Below, in pieces: positions 1 through 9,274 of a stretch of DNA of 37,156 nt. Every line of letters begins with the position of its first letter. Within the stretch, counting starts at the first letter, position 1. The stretch is taken from the NCBI GenBank assembly GCA_021732585.1, contig JAKFUR010000029.1, forward strand, positions 1 through 37,156. The letters are read 5' to 3'. A model generated the notes under the pieces. It did no database searches, was not told the origin of the DNA, and saw only the letters and a list, made by a program, of their open reading frames with translations. The stretch is from Bacteriovoracaceae bacterium (GTDB taxonomy: Bacteria > Bdellovibrionota > Bacteriovoracia > Bacteriovoracales > Bacteriovoracaceae). Position numbers and translations under genes: made by a program.

Positions 1-48
1 AAAGGCTTCTCCGACCTGTTCTTCCGGGCGACTCACGTGGGCTCCTGA
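1..48 (+). CDS. C-terminal tail of an upstream gene (partial)
   Basis: The first 15 codons of frame 1 (KGFSDLFFRATHVGS) end at a TGA at 46-48. The codons are rich in G/C at the third position, like the genes to the right. A terminator hairpin starts eight bases after the stop, which supports this frame as a real gene end. Frames 2 and 3 are also open here, so the frame choice is not certain. Too little remains to suggest a function. Confidence 0.4.
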   Translation, partial: KGFSDLFFRATHVGS

Positions 49-55
49 GCGTATC

Positions 56-78
56 GCTCGGTCAATTCCGAGCTTTTT
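56..78 (+). terminator. Intrinsic terminator
   Basis: A perfect 6-bp stem GCTCGG (56-61) / CCGAGC (68-73) with loop TCAATT is followed directly by five T (74-78). It follows the gene tail at 1-48 and separates it from the lipoprotein gene starting near 96. Confidence 0.6.
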
Positions 79-95
79 CCACCGATAAGCTGACT

Positions 96-1252
96 ATGAG
101 GAAAGAGGGATTTTTGTCACTCTCATATTTTCAGTTCTTGTTGGGTGTTCAAGCGCACCTCAGGCCACCCGTTTGTCTTCGCTTAAAAGTTTGCCTAAGA
201 AATGGGTCGCTAAGTCGATTCCCACGGAAGATGTTCGTTGCGCCACACCTCGCCAAACAAGTTTTGGTTCATGGTGGGCCTTCTGTGATGGTGGAGCTCA
301 CGGCAGTCTTAGAATTTTTAACGAAGATCGTACTTTGCTTTCCCAACAAGTCATTCCTTCCACCGATCGTTTAGCGATGGCCAAGAGTGTGTCGTCGGAG
401 AGCACGTGGGTGGAATTTGATAATCACCTCTGGGTCGGCACAGAAGACGGTCGTCTGTTAGCTTTTGATCACACAGGACTGGTTAAAAAATTTCATCAGT
501 TTCAAGACAACACCTGGATCAAAGATCTTGCCGTTGTCGCTGGGCACATCGTGGTCCTGACGGCGCACCATCAAGATGTCCGCGTGGTCATGCTCGACGA
601 GGATTTGGCTCTTAAGCGCGAACTCAAATTGAGTGAAGCCCGCCATGAAGCGGAGATGAGTGTGCAGGGAACCTCAATACTCGTCGCTACCGATCTTGGC
701 TTTCTCATTGAGCTGAACAGTAAGCTTGAGTTGGAGCAGCTCTGGCGTCTTTCGCCGGGTTCAACTCTTGGCCCCATGACTGTGACAGAGAATAGCGTGT
801 GGGTTGGCAACGAAGAAGGCCGACTTTATCATGTGCAACGAAAAGCCGATTTCACATCTGTGAAAGTGGGCCACAGCGCCATCACTACAGCACCGGTTGT
901 GACTTTGAGTGGTGTATGGGTGGCTATGGATGAAGAAGGACTTTTAAAGTTCATCGATCAGCAGCATAAGATTCGTCACAGCGTGCAGATTCCGTTGTCG
1001 CGCACGTTACTGTCTTTTGAAGCTGCTGATTACCAAGGTCATACTTTGTTAGGTGTCGCCAGCGACGGGACCTATACTTTGCTCACCAGCGATGGTGAAA
1101 CGCTGCTGCAAATCGAAGGGGCCGGTCGCTCTTTAGATTACCTATTGAGCGTGAAGAGCAACGGTAAGGTCTGGCTCGGCGATTGGGAATTTGCCCCTAC
1201 TGAGAATTCTGATCTTCGTTCAGAGCGAATTCCGGCCTCTAGCCCTCGTTAA
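96..1252 (+). CDS. Beta-propeller lipoprotein, apparent frameshift in signal peptide
   Basis: The main frame is open from 89 to the TAA at 1250-1252 and encodes about 360 residues. They show repeated blade-like segments (for example LWVGTEDGRLLAFD, VWVGNEEGRLYHV, VWVAMDEEGLLKFID), typical of WD40/PQQ-like beta-propellers. The same frame encodes FVTLIFSVLVGCSSAP just upstream, a clear lipoprotein signal with lipobox LVGC, but it has no ATG. The only nearby ATG (96) is in another frame. One extra T in the T5 run at 111-115 would join MRKEGF to that signal. Alternatives are a rare ATT start at 110, preceded by a purine-rich stretch at 98-109, or a TTG at 173, which would lose the signal. It probably scaffolds protein contacts at a membrane; the partner is unknown. 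A 143-bp gap separates it from the gliding-type operon. Confidence 0.7.
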
Positions 1253-1395
1253 TCAATCCAACATCTGCTTCAGAGCGATCCACTCAGGTATCTCAGAGGG
1301 GATTTGTAAGTTATTTTTTCCTGTCAAAAGCGTTTCGCTTTAGAAAGAATCTCACAGTCAAATTATTTTTCGGTGTTTCTACGGAGGGAATACAG
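1253..1395 (+). promoter_or_regulatory. AT-rich leader of the Agl/Glt-like operon
   Basis: This 143-bp gap is the only substantial gap before the ten-gene operon, so its promoter is expected here. I found no convincing -35/-10 pair. A strong Shine-Dalgarno sequence GGAGGG lies at 1383-1388, seven bases before the ATG at 1396. A short hairpin (stem 1327-1332 / 1336-1341) is present, but no T tract follows it. Confidence 0.4.
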
Positions 1396-2103
1396 ATGTC
1401 ACTAATCAATGCATATCAGGCCGGCGGATTTTTCATGCACTTCATTTTGCTGGTGGGTTTTGTTGCCACCGGTATCGTGATCGAACGTGGAATCGCTCTT
1501 TACAAAAATTATCGTCAAGCTCCAGCGGATCTTCGCAACAAGCTTTTGACTTTCATTTCTCTCGGTCAATTCAGCGAAGCTAAGTCTTACGTTGAAATGG
1601 CAGCACCGAACACAGCGATGGGCCGTGTGGTCACAGCGGGTATCACTGTTCGCCAAGCCGGCGGCGGAGACGAAGAAGTGCAAGCGCGCATGGACGAAGC
1701 TCTCACCCAAGAAATCGGCATCATCGATCGTCGCACCGGCTTTTTGGCGGTGTACGGTAACGTCGCCACTCTCTTGGGTCTCTTGGGTACCGTAACCGGT
1801 TTGATTGCCTCATTCACCTCGGTCTCAAGTGCCAATCCAGCTGAGCGCTCACTTATGCTCGGGCAAGGTATCGCCGAAGCCTTGAACACCACGGCCTTCG
1901 GTTTGATGGTCGCGATTCCTGCTTTGGTGGCCTACGCCATTTTCCAAAACCGCACGGACCGTGTGGTGGGTGAGTTGACTGAAGAGAGCTCAAAGATCTT
2001 CCACGATCTTTTGTTCCGTTCAGAGTCACAAACGATGAACACGAAAGCCAATGCAGTGAAAGGTCGTGACTCGGTTGCTACTAGCTTCACACAAGGGAAC
2101 TAG
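1396..2103 (+). CDS. TolQ/ExbB/MotA-family proton channel subunit (AglR-like)
   Basis: This is the inner-membrane proton-channel subunit of a TolQ-TolR type motor. Three membrane segments are visible, at about residues 12-32, 115-140 and 163-184. The second contains the family signature TLLGLLGTVTGLIASF and the third ALNTTAFGLMVAIPAL, with the conserved small and threonine residues that line the proton path. Its 235 residues fit TolQ/AglR length. Two TolR-like genes follow directly, and TPR, TonB-like and outer-membrane genes come next. That order matches the AglRQS motor plus Glt complex of Myxococcus rather than Tol-Pal (no tolA, tolB or pal) or a flagellar stator (no peptidoglycan-binding MotB). 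The assignment to the Agl type is inferred from context. Confidence 0.9.
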   Translation: MSLINAYQAGGFFMHFILLVGFVATGIVIERGIALYKNYRQAPADLRNKLLTFISLGQFSEAKSYVEMAAPNTAMGRVVTAGITVRQAGGGDEEVQARMDEALTQEIGIIDRRTGFLAVYGNVATLLGLLGTVTGLIASFTSVSSANPAERSLMLGQGIAEALNTTAFGLMVAIPALVAYAIFQNRTDRVVGELTEESSKIFHDLLFRSESQTMNTKANAVKGRDSVATSFTQGN

Positions 2104-2105
2104 TC

Positions 2106-2576
2106 GTGAGCCTCAAGGCCAAAAGAGAGCTTAACAGCGATCTTAACCTCACGCCGTTCATCGATCTTCTTTCGACGCTCGTGTGTTTCCTGCTGATCTC
2201 CGCAGTATGGATTCAGGTGGCGTCGATGGATTTGAAGCAATCTCATGGCACGGATGGTGGCGCTCCCACTGAAACAGCTGCTGTAGATGTAGTTCTCGGA
2301 AAACCGGGTGTGGCGACTGTCATCCTCAAGATGGGTGCACGCACACTCAATCGCTCTGAGATTAAGGCCGCTTCAACTCCTGAGCTCGTGTTGGAATTAC
2401 AAAAGAAAATCATCGCCTACAAAAATCTGCCGGCCATGAAGAACGGGAAAATCGAAAGCGTGCTGGTGGCTCCTCACGCTGACGTGATTCACGGTGACAT
2501 GGTGAAAGTTTTGGATGGCTTCCGGATCAATGGCATCAGCAATATCGGTGTGAAGCCGAGTGCTGGGGAGAAGTAA
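2106..2576 (+). CDS. TolR/ExbD-family protein, first copy (AglQ/AglS-like)
   Basis: A 156-residue protein with a short cytoplasmic N-terminus, one membrane helix and a periplasmic domain. The helix begins LTPFIDLLSTLVCFLL, and Asp20 is the conserved proton-carrying acidic residue of TolR/ExbD. It starts with GTG two bases after the stop of the channel gene, so translation is probably coupled. It would pair with the TolQ-like channel and pass motion to the periplasm. Myxococcus AglR also works with two TolR-like partners, AglQ and AglS; I cannot say which of them this corresponds to. Confidence 0.88.
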   Translation: MSLKAKRELNSDLNLTPFIDLLSTLVCFLLISAVWIQVASMDLKQSHGTDGGAPTETAAVDVVLGKPGVATVILKMGARTLNRSEIKAASTPELVLELQKKIIAYKNLPAMKNGKIESVLVAPHADVIHGDMVKVLDGFRINGISNIGVKPSAGEK

Positions 2577-2577
2577 G

Positions 2578-3093
2578 ATGGGTATTTCCGCCAATGCATT
2601 ACACACCGGCCGCTTCGAGCATCATTTACTGACTCGTAAGCAGAAAGTCGGTCGTACCAAGAAAGCGCTGCTCGTCGGACTGATGCTCACATCTCTGGTA
2701 GATATGTTCAGCATGCTCGTCTGTTTCTTGCTGCAGACCTTTTCCTCGTCGCCAGAAATTTTTGTCGCCAAAGATGTCAAACTCGCCGACTCCGTCAGTG
2801 GCGCTGAAGTGAAAGTCGCGCCGGTATTGTCGGTCGCTAAGTCAGGTCTTTACCTCGACAAAGTGGGCCTCGGTACCGTTGATCAAATCTTTAAAGCACC
2901 GGCCCCATTCGTGAAAGCGCTCACAACTCTCAAGTCTAGGTGGACCAAAGACAATCCAGGTAAACCGTTTCCGGGTGAAATTAATTTGCAAGCCGACCGT
3001 GACATGGCCAGCACTGATGTGGCCCGTCTCATGGGGATCTTGAACAGTCAGCAATTCGAAGTGATTCAACTGGCGGTCATGGGAGTTCAGTAG
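2578..3093 (+). CDS. TolR/ExbD-family protein, second copy (AglQ/AglS-like)
   Basis: A second TolR-like protein of 171 residues from the ATG at 2578. That start is chosen because GGGGAG lies just upstream, across the end of the previous gene; an in-frame start at 2560 would overlap that gene more. A basic N-terminus of about 30 residues precedes the helix with LTSLVDMFSMLVCFLL, and Asp42 is at the proton-carrying position. The periplasmic part differs strongly from the first copy, so the two are not a recent duplication and probably have separate roles in the stator. Confidence 0.87.
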   Translation: MGISANALHTGRFEHHLLTRKQKVGRTKKALLVGLMLTSLVDMFSMLVCFLLQTFSSSPEIFVAKDVKLADSVSGAEVKVAPVLSVAKSGLYLDKVGLGTVDQIFKAPAPFVKALTTLKSRWTKDNPGKPFPGEINLQADRDMASTDVARLMGILNSQQFEVIQLAVMGVQ

Positions 3094-3095
3094 TG

Positions 3096-5855
3096 ATGAC
3101 TTTTTTCAAAACGTTACTGCTCTCGCTCCTCTTGATCCCGGCCGTTTTTGCCAATGATGCGGTGTTGATCCGTGAGATGGAGATTCTGCGCAATTCTTTG
3201 CCGGACAATGATCCCGCTCGTCCGGTGCTCACGCGCCGTTTAGCGGACGTGTGTTTTCAAAAAGCTGTTAAAGACGACAAAGACCTTATCGCAACAGGTA
3301 AGGGCAGTGCCGCAGAAGTGGACGCCCTTCGAGTGAAAGCAGTGGGCTATTACACCGAAGCATTGCCGCAGGCTTCGACTGAGCTCAAACATAAGATTGA
3401 ATACCAACTCGCACGCTTGATGCGAATGCAGGGACAAAACACCAAGGCCCTTGCGGCTTTTGCTAAGTTGACTGCAATCACCGGTATCAGCGCTGAAATT
3501 CTGCGTGAGTCGATGCTGAGCATTGCCGAGATCTATGATGAAGAAGGACAGTGGTCACAAGCGCAAGCGGCTTATCTCAAGGCCATGCCTCACGCTAAAG
3601 ACGCCGATGGAATCGGCTACATTCGTTTCCGTTTGGCCTGGGCCTACTTCCGCAAAGACCAGTTAGCACTCGCGCAGTCTGAAATGGCGAACGCGCTGTA
3701 TGACTCGCAAAAAAATCTTAAAGAGCAGGCCATGCTCGACTATATTCAGTTCTTGGCTTCCACTCCTCAAGACAGTGGTGCTGAAGCCTTGAAAAAAATT
3801 GAAGAGATCGGCAAGAAAGAAAAACGCTCGGAGTTCGTGGAGAGCTTAGGTGAAGCCTATTTCTCAGCGGGCAATAACGCCGCCGGTGTTTTTGTCATGA
3901 CTCACATTCAGGCCGAGCGTCCAGAAGCTGTGCGTGCCGCACGTTTGTCAGAAGAGTTCTACGGCTTCAAGCGCTTTGATGACATGCGCGCTATGCTCGC
4001 TTATCTGCAAACTCAAACCACAAATATTTCCAAGCTTGAGCCCAAACAACAAGAATTCATCGATCAGGTTTTGCGCCGTTTAGTGGTGCAGCTTGATGGC
4101 CAAAGAAAATCAAACCCTGGTCAGTTCGGTCCTGAACTCGTGCAGGCGGTGGACACCCACTTGGCCCTCTTCCCACAAAGTGATGTGGTGGAAAAAATGC
4201 GCACAGGCTGGCTCGCTGCTGAAACCAGTGATGAAGCGAAGATTGAGCGCCTGGCCACTTGGATTAAAACGCAAACTGACCCGGCCTTATTGCGTAGCTA
4301 CCGCCAAGAGCGCGCCGCTTTGGGTGCCAAACTTAAAAACAATACTGTCATCCGTGAAGAGGCCCTTGCTCTGGCCGCCTCTTCAAACGAGACGGAGTCC
4401 CGCGAGTGGAGCTACGTGGAAGGCAAAGCCGCTTTGGATATGGGTGAAGATACTTACGCATTAGGTGTGTTTCAAAAACTCGCTCTTAAGACAGACAATC
4501 CGGATAAATGGGCCGTGCAGTCACAGCACTTGTCTTTAGATATTTTGAACAAACAAAAGCGCTACCAAGATCTCGCCACACAAGCCGCCCTTTGGACCAG
4601 TGTGGTGGCGTTGCAGAACTCAACTCACAAAGCTGATCTCGCAGAGATGAAGCGCGCTGGTCTCGAAGCAAGTTTCGAACATGCCGCCAGCTTGGGTGAA
4701 ACTCCTGCGGCCCTGGCTGAGTTCAATCGTTTCTGCCAAAACGGAGAGTTCGCTGAAAAGTCCTGCACCAACGCTAAAGTTCTCGCCATCAAATTAAAAG
4801 ACCAAGCGACACTCGTGCAAGTCCTCGAGCGCCAAGGTGATAAAGAAGCCTTAACAGTAGAATACGAACGCATGGGACGTTTTGCTGAAGCCGCCAAACT
4901 GCTTGAAGAGCGCATGACCATGCAAGACGCTGAAGTGGAGTGGATCAAGATTAGTGTGCTCTATCAAATCGCTGGCGATGAAACTTCGCGCGCTCGCGTG
5001 CTTCGTAAGCTTTCAGCGCGCATCAAAGCGCAGAAAAAAATGTCAGCAGAGCTGGCGGGAACTGTACGTGCTGCCTATCGCGGCTCAGAAATCAAAACAG
5101 CTGAACTCTTGGGACTCCCATGGAGCGCGGCAGAAAAGATTCGTTTGGCCGCTGACCTTGAATCTGAAGGTCTGGGCGATGCTCAAACCCAAAAATTAGT
5201 GATGTCTTCTAAAGAAGACATGGGCGCTACTTGGGCGAAGGGTGTGTTTGAGCGCGTGAAGCTCGCCGATCAAAAACATCGCCGCGTGAGTTTCTACAAA
5301 GGCGATAGTCGTTACTTGTACCAGTTGCGCTTGCGTCTCTTAGGTAAGTACGCCGAAGAAGTGAAAGCTGTCTTGCCCGGGGCGAGTGTCCCAGTGCGAG
5401 TGGTGCTGTTGAATGATCTCGCGCGCGCTTACGCCGACATCGATCAAGAAATTTTAAATACACCCATGCCAGCGGGCATGACGGAAGAGCAACTCGCAGG
5501 AGCTAAAGAAGCCATGGAGTCGCTCGCTTCACCTCTGCGTGCTGAAGGCGAAAGCTACGCCAAACTCTCTCAAGATCAGCTGGCCGGTTTTGCTGAAGCA
5601 GCGAGCTGGCAAGAGGCTCTTGCTCAAGGAGCAGAGGGTGTCGTGGCTCAGATGCAAACTCAAGAGACTTCCAATCGCACCGTCGCGGGTACAGGACTTC
5701 CGATGGTAGAGCGCCAAGCCACTTTGAATGAATTGGCACGGGATCCGAACTCACGAACCGCTTTGGAAAAATTGAAAAACGATTTTAATAATCGCGGTGA
5801 CATCGCCGCAGCAGCTTATTTTAGTGGCCGTCTCGGGGCCTTGGAGCAGTTATGA
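3096..5855 (+). CDS. Large periplasmic TPR-repeat protein (Glt-like scaffold)
   Basis: About 919 residues. The N-terminus MTFFKTLLLSLLLIPAVFA is a Sec signal peptide with a likely cut before NDAVL. The ATG at 3096 is preferred over the adjoining GTG at 3093, which overlaps the previous stop. The rest is helical with tetratricopeptide-like repeats, for example segments around KALAAFAKLTAI, WSQAQAAYLKAMPHA and QLALAQSEMANALYDS. Such arrays act as protein-docking scaffolds. Myxococcus gliding loci encode comparable TPR proteins (AgmU/GltD, AgmK/GltI, AglT/GltE). In this operon it probably links the inner-membrane motor to outer-membrane parts. The function is inferred from family and position. 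Confidence 0.82.
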   Translation: MTFFKTLLLSLLLIPAVFANDAVLIREMEILRNSLPDNDPARPVLTRRLADVCFQKAVKDDKDLIATGKGSAAEVDALRVKAVGYYTEALPQASTELKHKIEYQLARLMRMQGQNTKALAAFAKLTAITGISAEILRESMLSIAEIYDEEGQWSQAQAAYLKAMPHAKDADGIGYIRFRLAWAYFRKDQLALAQSEMANALYDSQKNLKEQAMLDYIQFLASTPQDSGAEALKKIEEIGKKEKRSEFVESLGEAYFSAGNNAAGVFVMTHIQAERPEAVRAARLSEEFYGFKRFDDMRAMLAYLQTQTTNISKLEPKQQEFIDQVLRRLVVQLDGQRKSNPGQFGPELVQAVDTHLALFPQSDVVEKMRTGWLAAETSDEAKIERLATWIKTQTDPALLRSYRQERAALGAKLKNNTVIREEALALAASSNETESREWSYVEGKAALDMGEDTYALGVFQKLALKTDNPDKWAVQSQHLSLDILNKQKRYQDLATQAALWTSVVALQNSTHKADLAEMKRAGLEASFEHAASLGETPAALAEFNRFCQNGEFAEKSCTNAKVLAIKLKDQATLVQVLERQGDKEALTVEYERMGRFAEAAKLLEERMTMQDAEVEWIKISVLYQIAGDETSRARVLRKLSARIKAQKKMSAELAGTVRAAYRGSEIKTAELLGLPWSAAEKIRLAADLESEGLGDAQTQKLVMSSKEDMGATWAKGVFERVKLADQKHRRVSFYKGDSRYLYQLRLRLLGKYAEEVKAVLPGASVPVRVVLLNDLARAYADIDQEILNTPMPAGMTEEQLAGAKEAMESLASPLRAEGESYAKLSQDQLAGFAEAASWQEALAQGAEGVVAQMQTQETSNRTVAGTGLPMVERQATLNELARDPNSRTALEKLKNDFNNRGDIAAAAYFSGRLGALEQL

Positions 5856-6088
5856 AATACCTTGCAGTATGCATGTGTCTCATCAGTACGATGACTTGGG
5901 CCCAAGTGGAACAAGGCAAAGACGTCCGAAACATTCAATTCGAAAGTCTTCTCATTCAAGGTCAGGTTCAACGTCCCGATCTCTCCATGATCACTGGTAA
6001 CGGTGAAGAAGACAGTGATGGCCTGTTGCGCTTGCGTGAGGATTTTACTGATCTCATGGCGGCTGACCACGGCGAGGTGATCCAATGA
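5852..6088 (+). CDS. Small exported protein, CglF/GltF-like
   Basis: A 78-residue protein that starts inside the stop of the TPR gene (ATGA overlap) and overlaps the next gene in the same way, so it is a genuine operon member. MKYLAVCMCLISTMTWA is a signal peptide with a likely cut before QVEQ. The mature part of about 60 residues is acidic. It has the pattern IQFESLLIQGQVQRP then LLRLREDF, which recalls the short CglF-type proteins of gliding loci. That resemblance is from memory and needs a profile search. It has no cysteine after the signal peptide. Confidence 0.7.
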   Translation: MKYLAVCMCLISTMTWAQVEQGKDVRNIQFESLLIQGQVQRPDLSMITGNGEEDSDGLLRLREDFTDLMAADHGEVIQ

Positions 6089-7254
6089 ATACTCTTATCG
6101 CGTCGTCGGAAGGCCAATTCGTAAAAGCTTTTCCACTCATGGAAGGCGAGCGTATCTACGGCTGGCATAAAAAATTTGGTCTTATCCGTGCCGACGAAAC
6201 AGAGGCCCGCAGCAACGCACGCAAGCGCAAAGGGGCCTTGGTACGCGAGAATGAATGGGTGTGCCGTTTTAAGATTCAAGGTGAAACTCTGACTCCGGTC
6301 GAGGGCTGCCAGATTAGCCGTGATCTCGCCGGTTGGACCATCCAATCACAGCAGCACACCTGGCAGTTATCGACGAGTGCCACGGGACTTTCTACAGCTA
6401 CTTCTGAAGCACAGAACGACGACAAACAAATCAAAATGCTGATGTGGCTGGCCTTCGCCTTATTCGTGGTGGCCGTCTCCATTTTGAGCTTTTGGAGTCC
6501 TGCTCCAGTGGTCGCTCCCCCTGAAGAAATTGAAGAGCAACTCACTGTGGTTATCAAGCCGATAAGAACAGTGACAGTGACAAATGTGATGGCCAACAAT
6601 CCACAGCCCGTGGCGCAGAAAAGTGCCCGCGCAGTTCCGCAAGAATTAGGTTTCTTGGGTCTCGTGGGTAAAAAAGATAATTCAAAAGCTGTTGGTGGCG
6701 CTCAAGTGAGCTTGAACGCATCAGCAGGTGCCGGTCGTGGTGGCAATGCTGGCAGCGGCGGTGAAATGCTCGCGGGTCTTGGTAAAGGCGTTCGCGCCAC
6801 AACTGTGGGCAACTCAGGTGTGCAAGGTCTTGGCGGTGTCGGAACGAAAGGCAAAGGCGGCGGCTTGGGCGGATATGGCGATGTCGCCATCGCTTCAGGT
6901 AATGGCCGTGGCATTTCAGCGATTGGTATCGGTAACGGCGTGGGCGTGGATGGCGGTCTTGATCGCCATGTGATCCAAGCGACCATCGCTAAATACTTAA
7001 GCCAAGTGCGCGCGTGCTACGAAGAGCGTTTGCGCCACAATGCGGAGCTTGCCGGCACTCTCGTGATGGATTTTGAGATCGGAGGCGCTGGTCGCTTGAA
7101 CTTCTCAAAAGTGAAATCAACAACGCTCGCTGACCCGCAAGTGGGCGGCTGCGTGGCGAAACGTATGATGAATTGGGAATTCCCAAAACCACGTGGTGGC
7201 GTCAACGTCAAAGTTAACTATCCGTTCACCCTTCGTCCGGTGGGGCAACAATGA
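6085..7254 (+). CDS. TonB/AgmX-like energy transducer with one membrane helix (GltG-like)
   Basis: A 389-residue protein. A cytoplasmic region (1-115) may form a small beta domain. It is followed by one membrane helix (about 116-137), a Pro/Val-rich stretch, a long Gly-rich flexible region (about 205-290) and a C-terminal TonB-like domain (about 292-385). The last domain carries the AgmX/PglI tail features: Cys311 in VRACYEERL, Cys356 in VGGCVAKRM, and a final beta strand. The two cysteines probably form a disulfide. This layout matches the GltG/GltJ proteins that carry force across the periplasm, although no zinc finger or GYF domain is evident here. It overlaps both neighbours by four bases. 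Confidence 0.82.
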   Translation: MNTLIASSEGQFVKAFPLMEGERIYGWHKKFGLIRADETEARSNARKRKGALVRENEWVCRFKIQGETLTPVEGCQISRDLAGWTIQSQQHTWQLSTSATGLSTATSEAQNDDKQIKMLMWLAFALFVVAVSILSFWSPAPVVAPPEEIEEQLTVVIKPIRTVTVTNVMANNPQPVAQKSARAVPQELGFLGLVGKKDNSKAVGGAQVSLNASAGAGRGGNAGSGGEMLAGLGKGVRATTVGNSGVQGLGGVGTKGKGGGLGGYGDVAIASGNGRGISAIGIGNGVGVDGGLDRHVIQATIAKYLSQVRACYEERLRHNAELAGTLVMDFEIGGAGRLNFSKVKSTTLADPQVGGCVAKRMMNWEFPKPRGGVNVKVNYPFTLRPVGQQ

Positions 7255-9272
7255 GAAACCATATGAAGCAAATCATCCCCGCTCTTGCCCTCGCATTCCT
7301 TGCGGGCTGTAACGCCAATCCATTTAAAGGCGTCGACGCCTCAGTGGATCCTGCGCCCATCAGAAGAGAAGTTGTTCCTGCGCTTGGTATCGATGCTCCG
7401 GACGTCATGGAATTTGATGAGGGCCGTAAAGCCGAATACGAAATCAAGACTGTCGTGCCCGCCGGCGAAGCTGTCCTCGAGTTCGAGGGCCTTCCGCAAG
7501 GAGCTGCTTGGGATGCCACGAAAGGTGTGATCACTTGGACACCGGATTTTACTCAGGCGAATGATCCCAACAATTACAACACCAAAACACGTTTTTATAC
7601 CATCACCGTGCTTCTCTACAGCAGTGCGGATCTTGCCCAACAGCGCCGCAAAAACATTGTTTTGCAAGTGGAAGACACGCCTCGCCAGATCGTTGTACAA
7701 AACCTGAACGCTTCCTACTCCATGAAGGAGGGTGAGTCGAAGACTCTGGGCACATTTTCAGTGGTCGCTGAAGACTACGCGGCAGCCGATGTGCGCGCTG
7801 AACTCAAAGACACAACCATCGGGATGAAACTCGTGCGTTCTGGCTCGAAGGCGGAATGGTCAATCGCCGCTCAGTACGGCGTGGAGCAGTTGCGGGTCGG
7901 CACTGAATGTCGCAGCAGCGGCAGCTGTTCGTCGCCGCTTGAAAACTCCGTCATCTTGACTGGCCCCGATGGCCGTCAACATACTCAAGACTTCCGTATT
8001 AACCTCTCGGATGTGCGCCAAGAAACTCAGACTTCTCTTGCCACAGAGCTCGTTGTGAAAGGGGACATGTCCCAGGCCTTCACCGTGAGTGACGCCAACA
8101 AAGAGGTCGCGCCGAAGGTGACTTTGGTGAGCACACCTCCCGCAGGGATCTTTGATCTTCGTCAAGTCAGCGCCACCGCACCTGAGTCAACCTACGTGTT
8201 GAGTTGGACAGACATTCCCGCGGACGCCACGGGCCAAAGCTACGACATCGAGTTGAGTATCTGTAATTCGAATTATGGTTTTGGTACCAACACGAATCGT
8301 TGCCGCCCTCATCGCATGAAGCTCTCAGTTGAAGAGCGCACCATCGCCGTGCCTACCATCACCCGTGGGGATTGGGGCCAAGAAAACATCAAATACGTGC
8401 AGTTTGGTAAGGCGCTCGATCACACGATCGGTGTCTCTGCAGGAAACTCTGCACTACGCATCCGCTCAGCGGGAATTGCGTCATCAGATCCTCGAGATCA
8501 AGTGAGCCTTGTGAATAACCAGATGCGGGTGATCTCAGAAAATCCGGGCCTGAAAACCTTGTCTGTCACAGTGATGAACTCTGTGGGTGGAGTCGCGAAT
8601 GCCGTGTTCCTCTACGAAGTGCTGCCATCTAATTGGGCCGAGAACGTCATTATTGCTTCAAGTTTAGGTGCAAATGAATTTGCTGAGATCGAAAAACTGT
8701 GGGGCAAAGCCTTACGTGTTTATCATGGTGGTCATAATCTCAATGCCCGTGCACTCGCGTTTCGCAAAAGTGTAACTGTGGGTACGCAAAGTATGCAGAT
8801 GCCAGAAGTCGCTACCGACATCAGCTTTTTTGCTAAAAACATGAAGAGAATTTTGGTGACCTCTCCGCTGCTCTCGACATTACCGGCGGATATTTTGGAA
8901 GAACTCAAAGCGAAGGGTCTTTACCTAGGCAAACGTGCGAACTCGGTACCTAGCTTCAACCTGAAGGATTACGCGCTGGAAGTGGTGCCAGGACTTGGAA
9001 CTCCGACTAAGCGTGCGGGACTGAAAGGTCTGACGACGAAAGAGTCGGAGCACCCGAGCTTTATCGAACTCTCGCTTGAGAACAATCAATGCAAAGAACT
9101 CTTCGGCCTGATTAAGCCAGGTCAAGAAACTGAGCAGTATGTGATTGGGGCTTCATGCCCTCTATCAGGTGGCCGCAAGATCGTGATCCTCGGTTTTGAA
9201 TGGTCTGATCTGAACCTCGACAGTGCGGATGCCTACTTGTTGAAACAATGGTTTGAGCGGATTTGGGAGTAA
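7251..9272 (+). CDS. Large lipoprotein with Ig-like beta domains
   Basis: A 673-residue protein with a lipoprotein signal: lipobox FLAGC, Cys20 counted from the ATG at 7251. A second ATG four codons later is also possible. Residues about 60-120 contain EFEGLPQGAAWDATKGVITWTPD (quoted here in part: LPQGAAWD, GVITWTPDF), the hallmark of putative-Ig (He_PIG/cadherin-like) domains. Further beta-rich segments follow, and the last about 200 residues look like a separate alpha/beta domain. It overlaps the previous gene by ATGA. Its place between the transducer and the outer-membrane barrel suggests an outer-membrane-anchored part of the same machine. I cannot assign it to a named Glt protein. Confidence 0.75.
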   Translation: MRNHMKQIIPALALAFLAGCNANPFKGVDASVDPAPIRREVVPALGIDAPDVMEFDEGRKAEYEIKTVVPAGEAVLEFEGLPQGAAWDATKGVITWTPDFTQANDPNNYNTKTRFYTITVLLYSSADLAQQRRKNIVLQVEDTPRQIVVQNLNASYSMKEGESKTLGTFSVVAEDYAAADVRAELKDTTIGMKLVRSGSKAEWSIAAQYGVEQLRVGTECRSSGSCSSPLENSVILTGPDGRQHTQDFRINLSDVRQETQTSLATELVVKGDMSQAFTVSDANKEVAPKVTLVSTPPAGIFDLRQVSATAPESTYVLSWTDIPADATGQSYDIELSICNSNYGFGTNTNRCRPHRMKLSVEERTIAVPTITRGDWGQENIKYVQFGKALDHTIGVSAGNSALRIRSAGIASSDPRDQVSLVNNQMRVISENPGLKTLSVTVMNSVGGVANAVFLYEVLPSNWAENVIIASSLGANEFAEIEKLWGKALRVYHGGHNLNARALAFRKSVTVGTQSMQMPEVATDISFFAKNMKRILVTSPLLSTLPADILEELKAKGLYLGKRANSVPSFNLKDYALEVVPGLGTPTKRAGLKGLTTKESEHPSFIELSLENNQCKELFGLIKPGQETEQYVIGASCPLSGGRKIVILGFEWSDLNLDSADAYLLKQWFERIWE

Positions 9273-9274
9273 CT

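Noticed and set aside
1327-1341. Hairpin AAAGCG/CGCTTT before the operon, considered as a terminator
   Set aside because: Short stem with a 3-base loop and no T tract after it on either strand.
1396-3093. TolQ/TolR pair considered as Tol-Pal, ExbBD-TonB or a flagellar stator
   Set aside because: No tolA, tolB, pal or TonB-dependent receptor follows, no peptidoglycan-binding MotB domain is present, and the downstream order fits Agl/Glt loci better.
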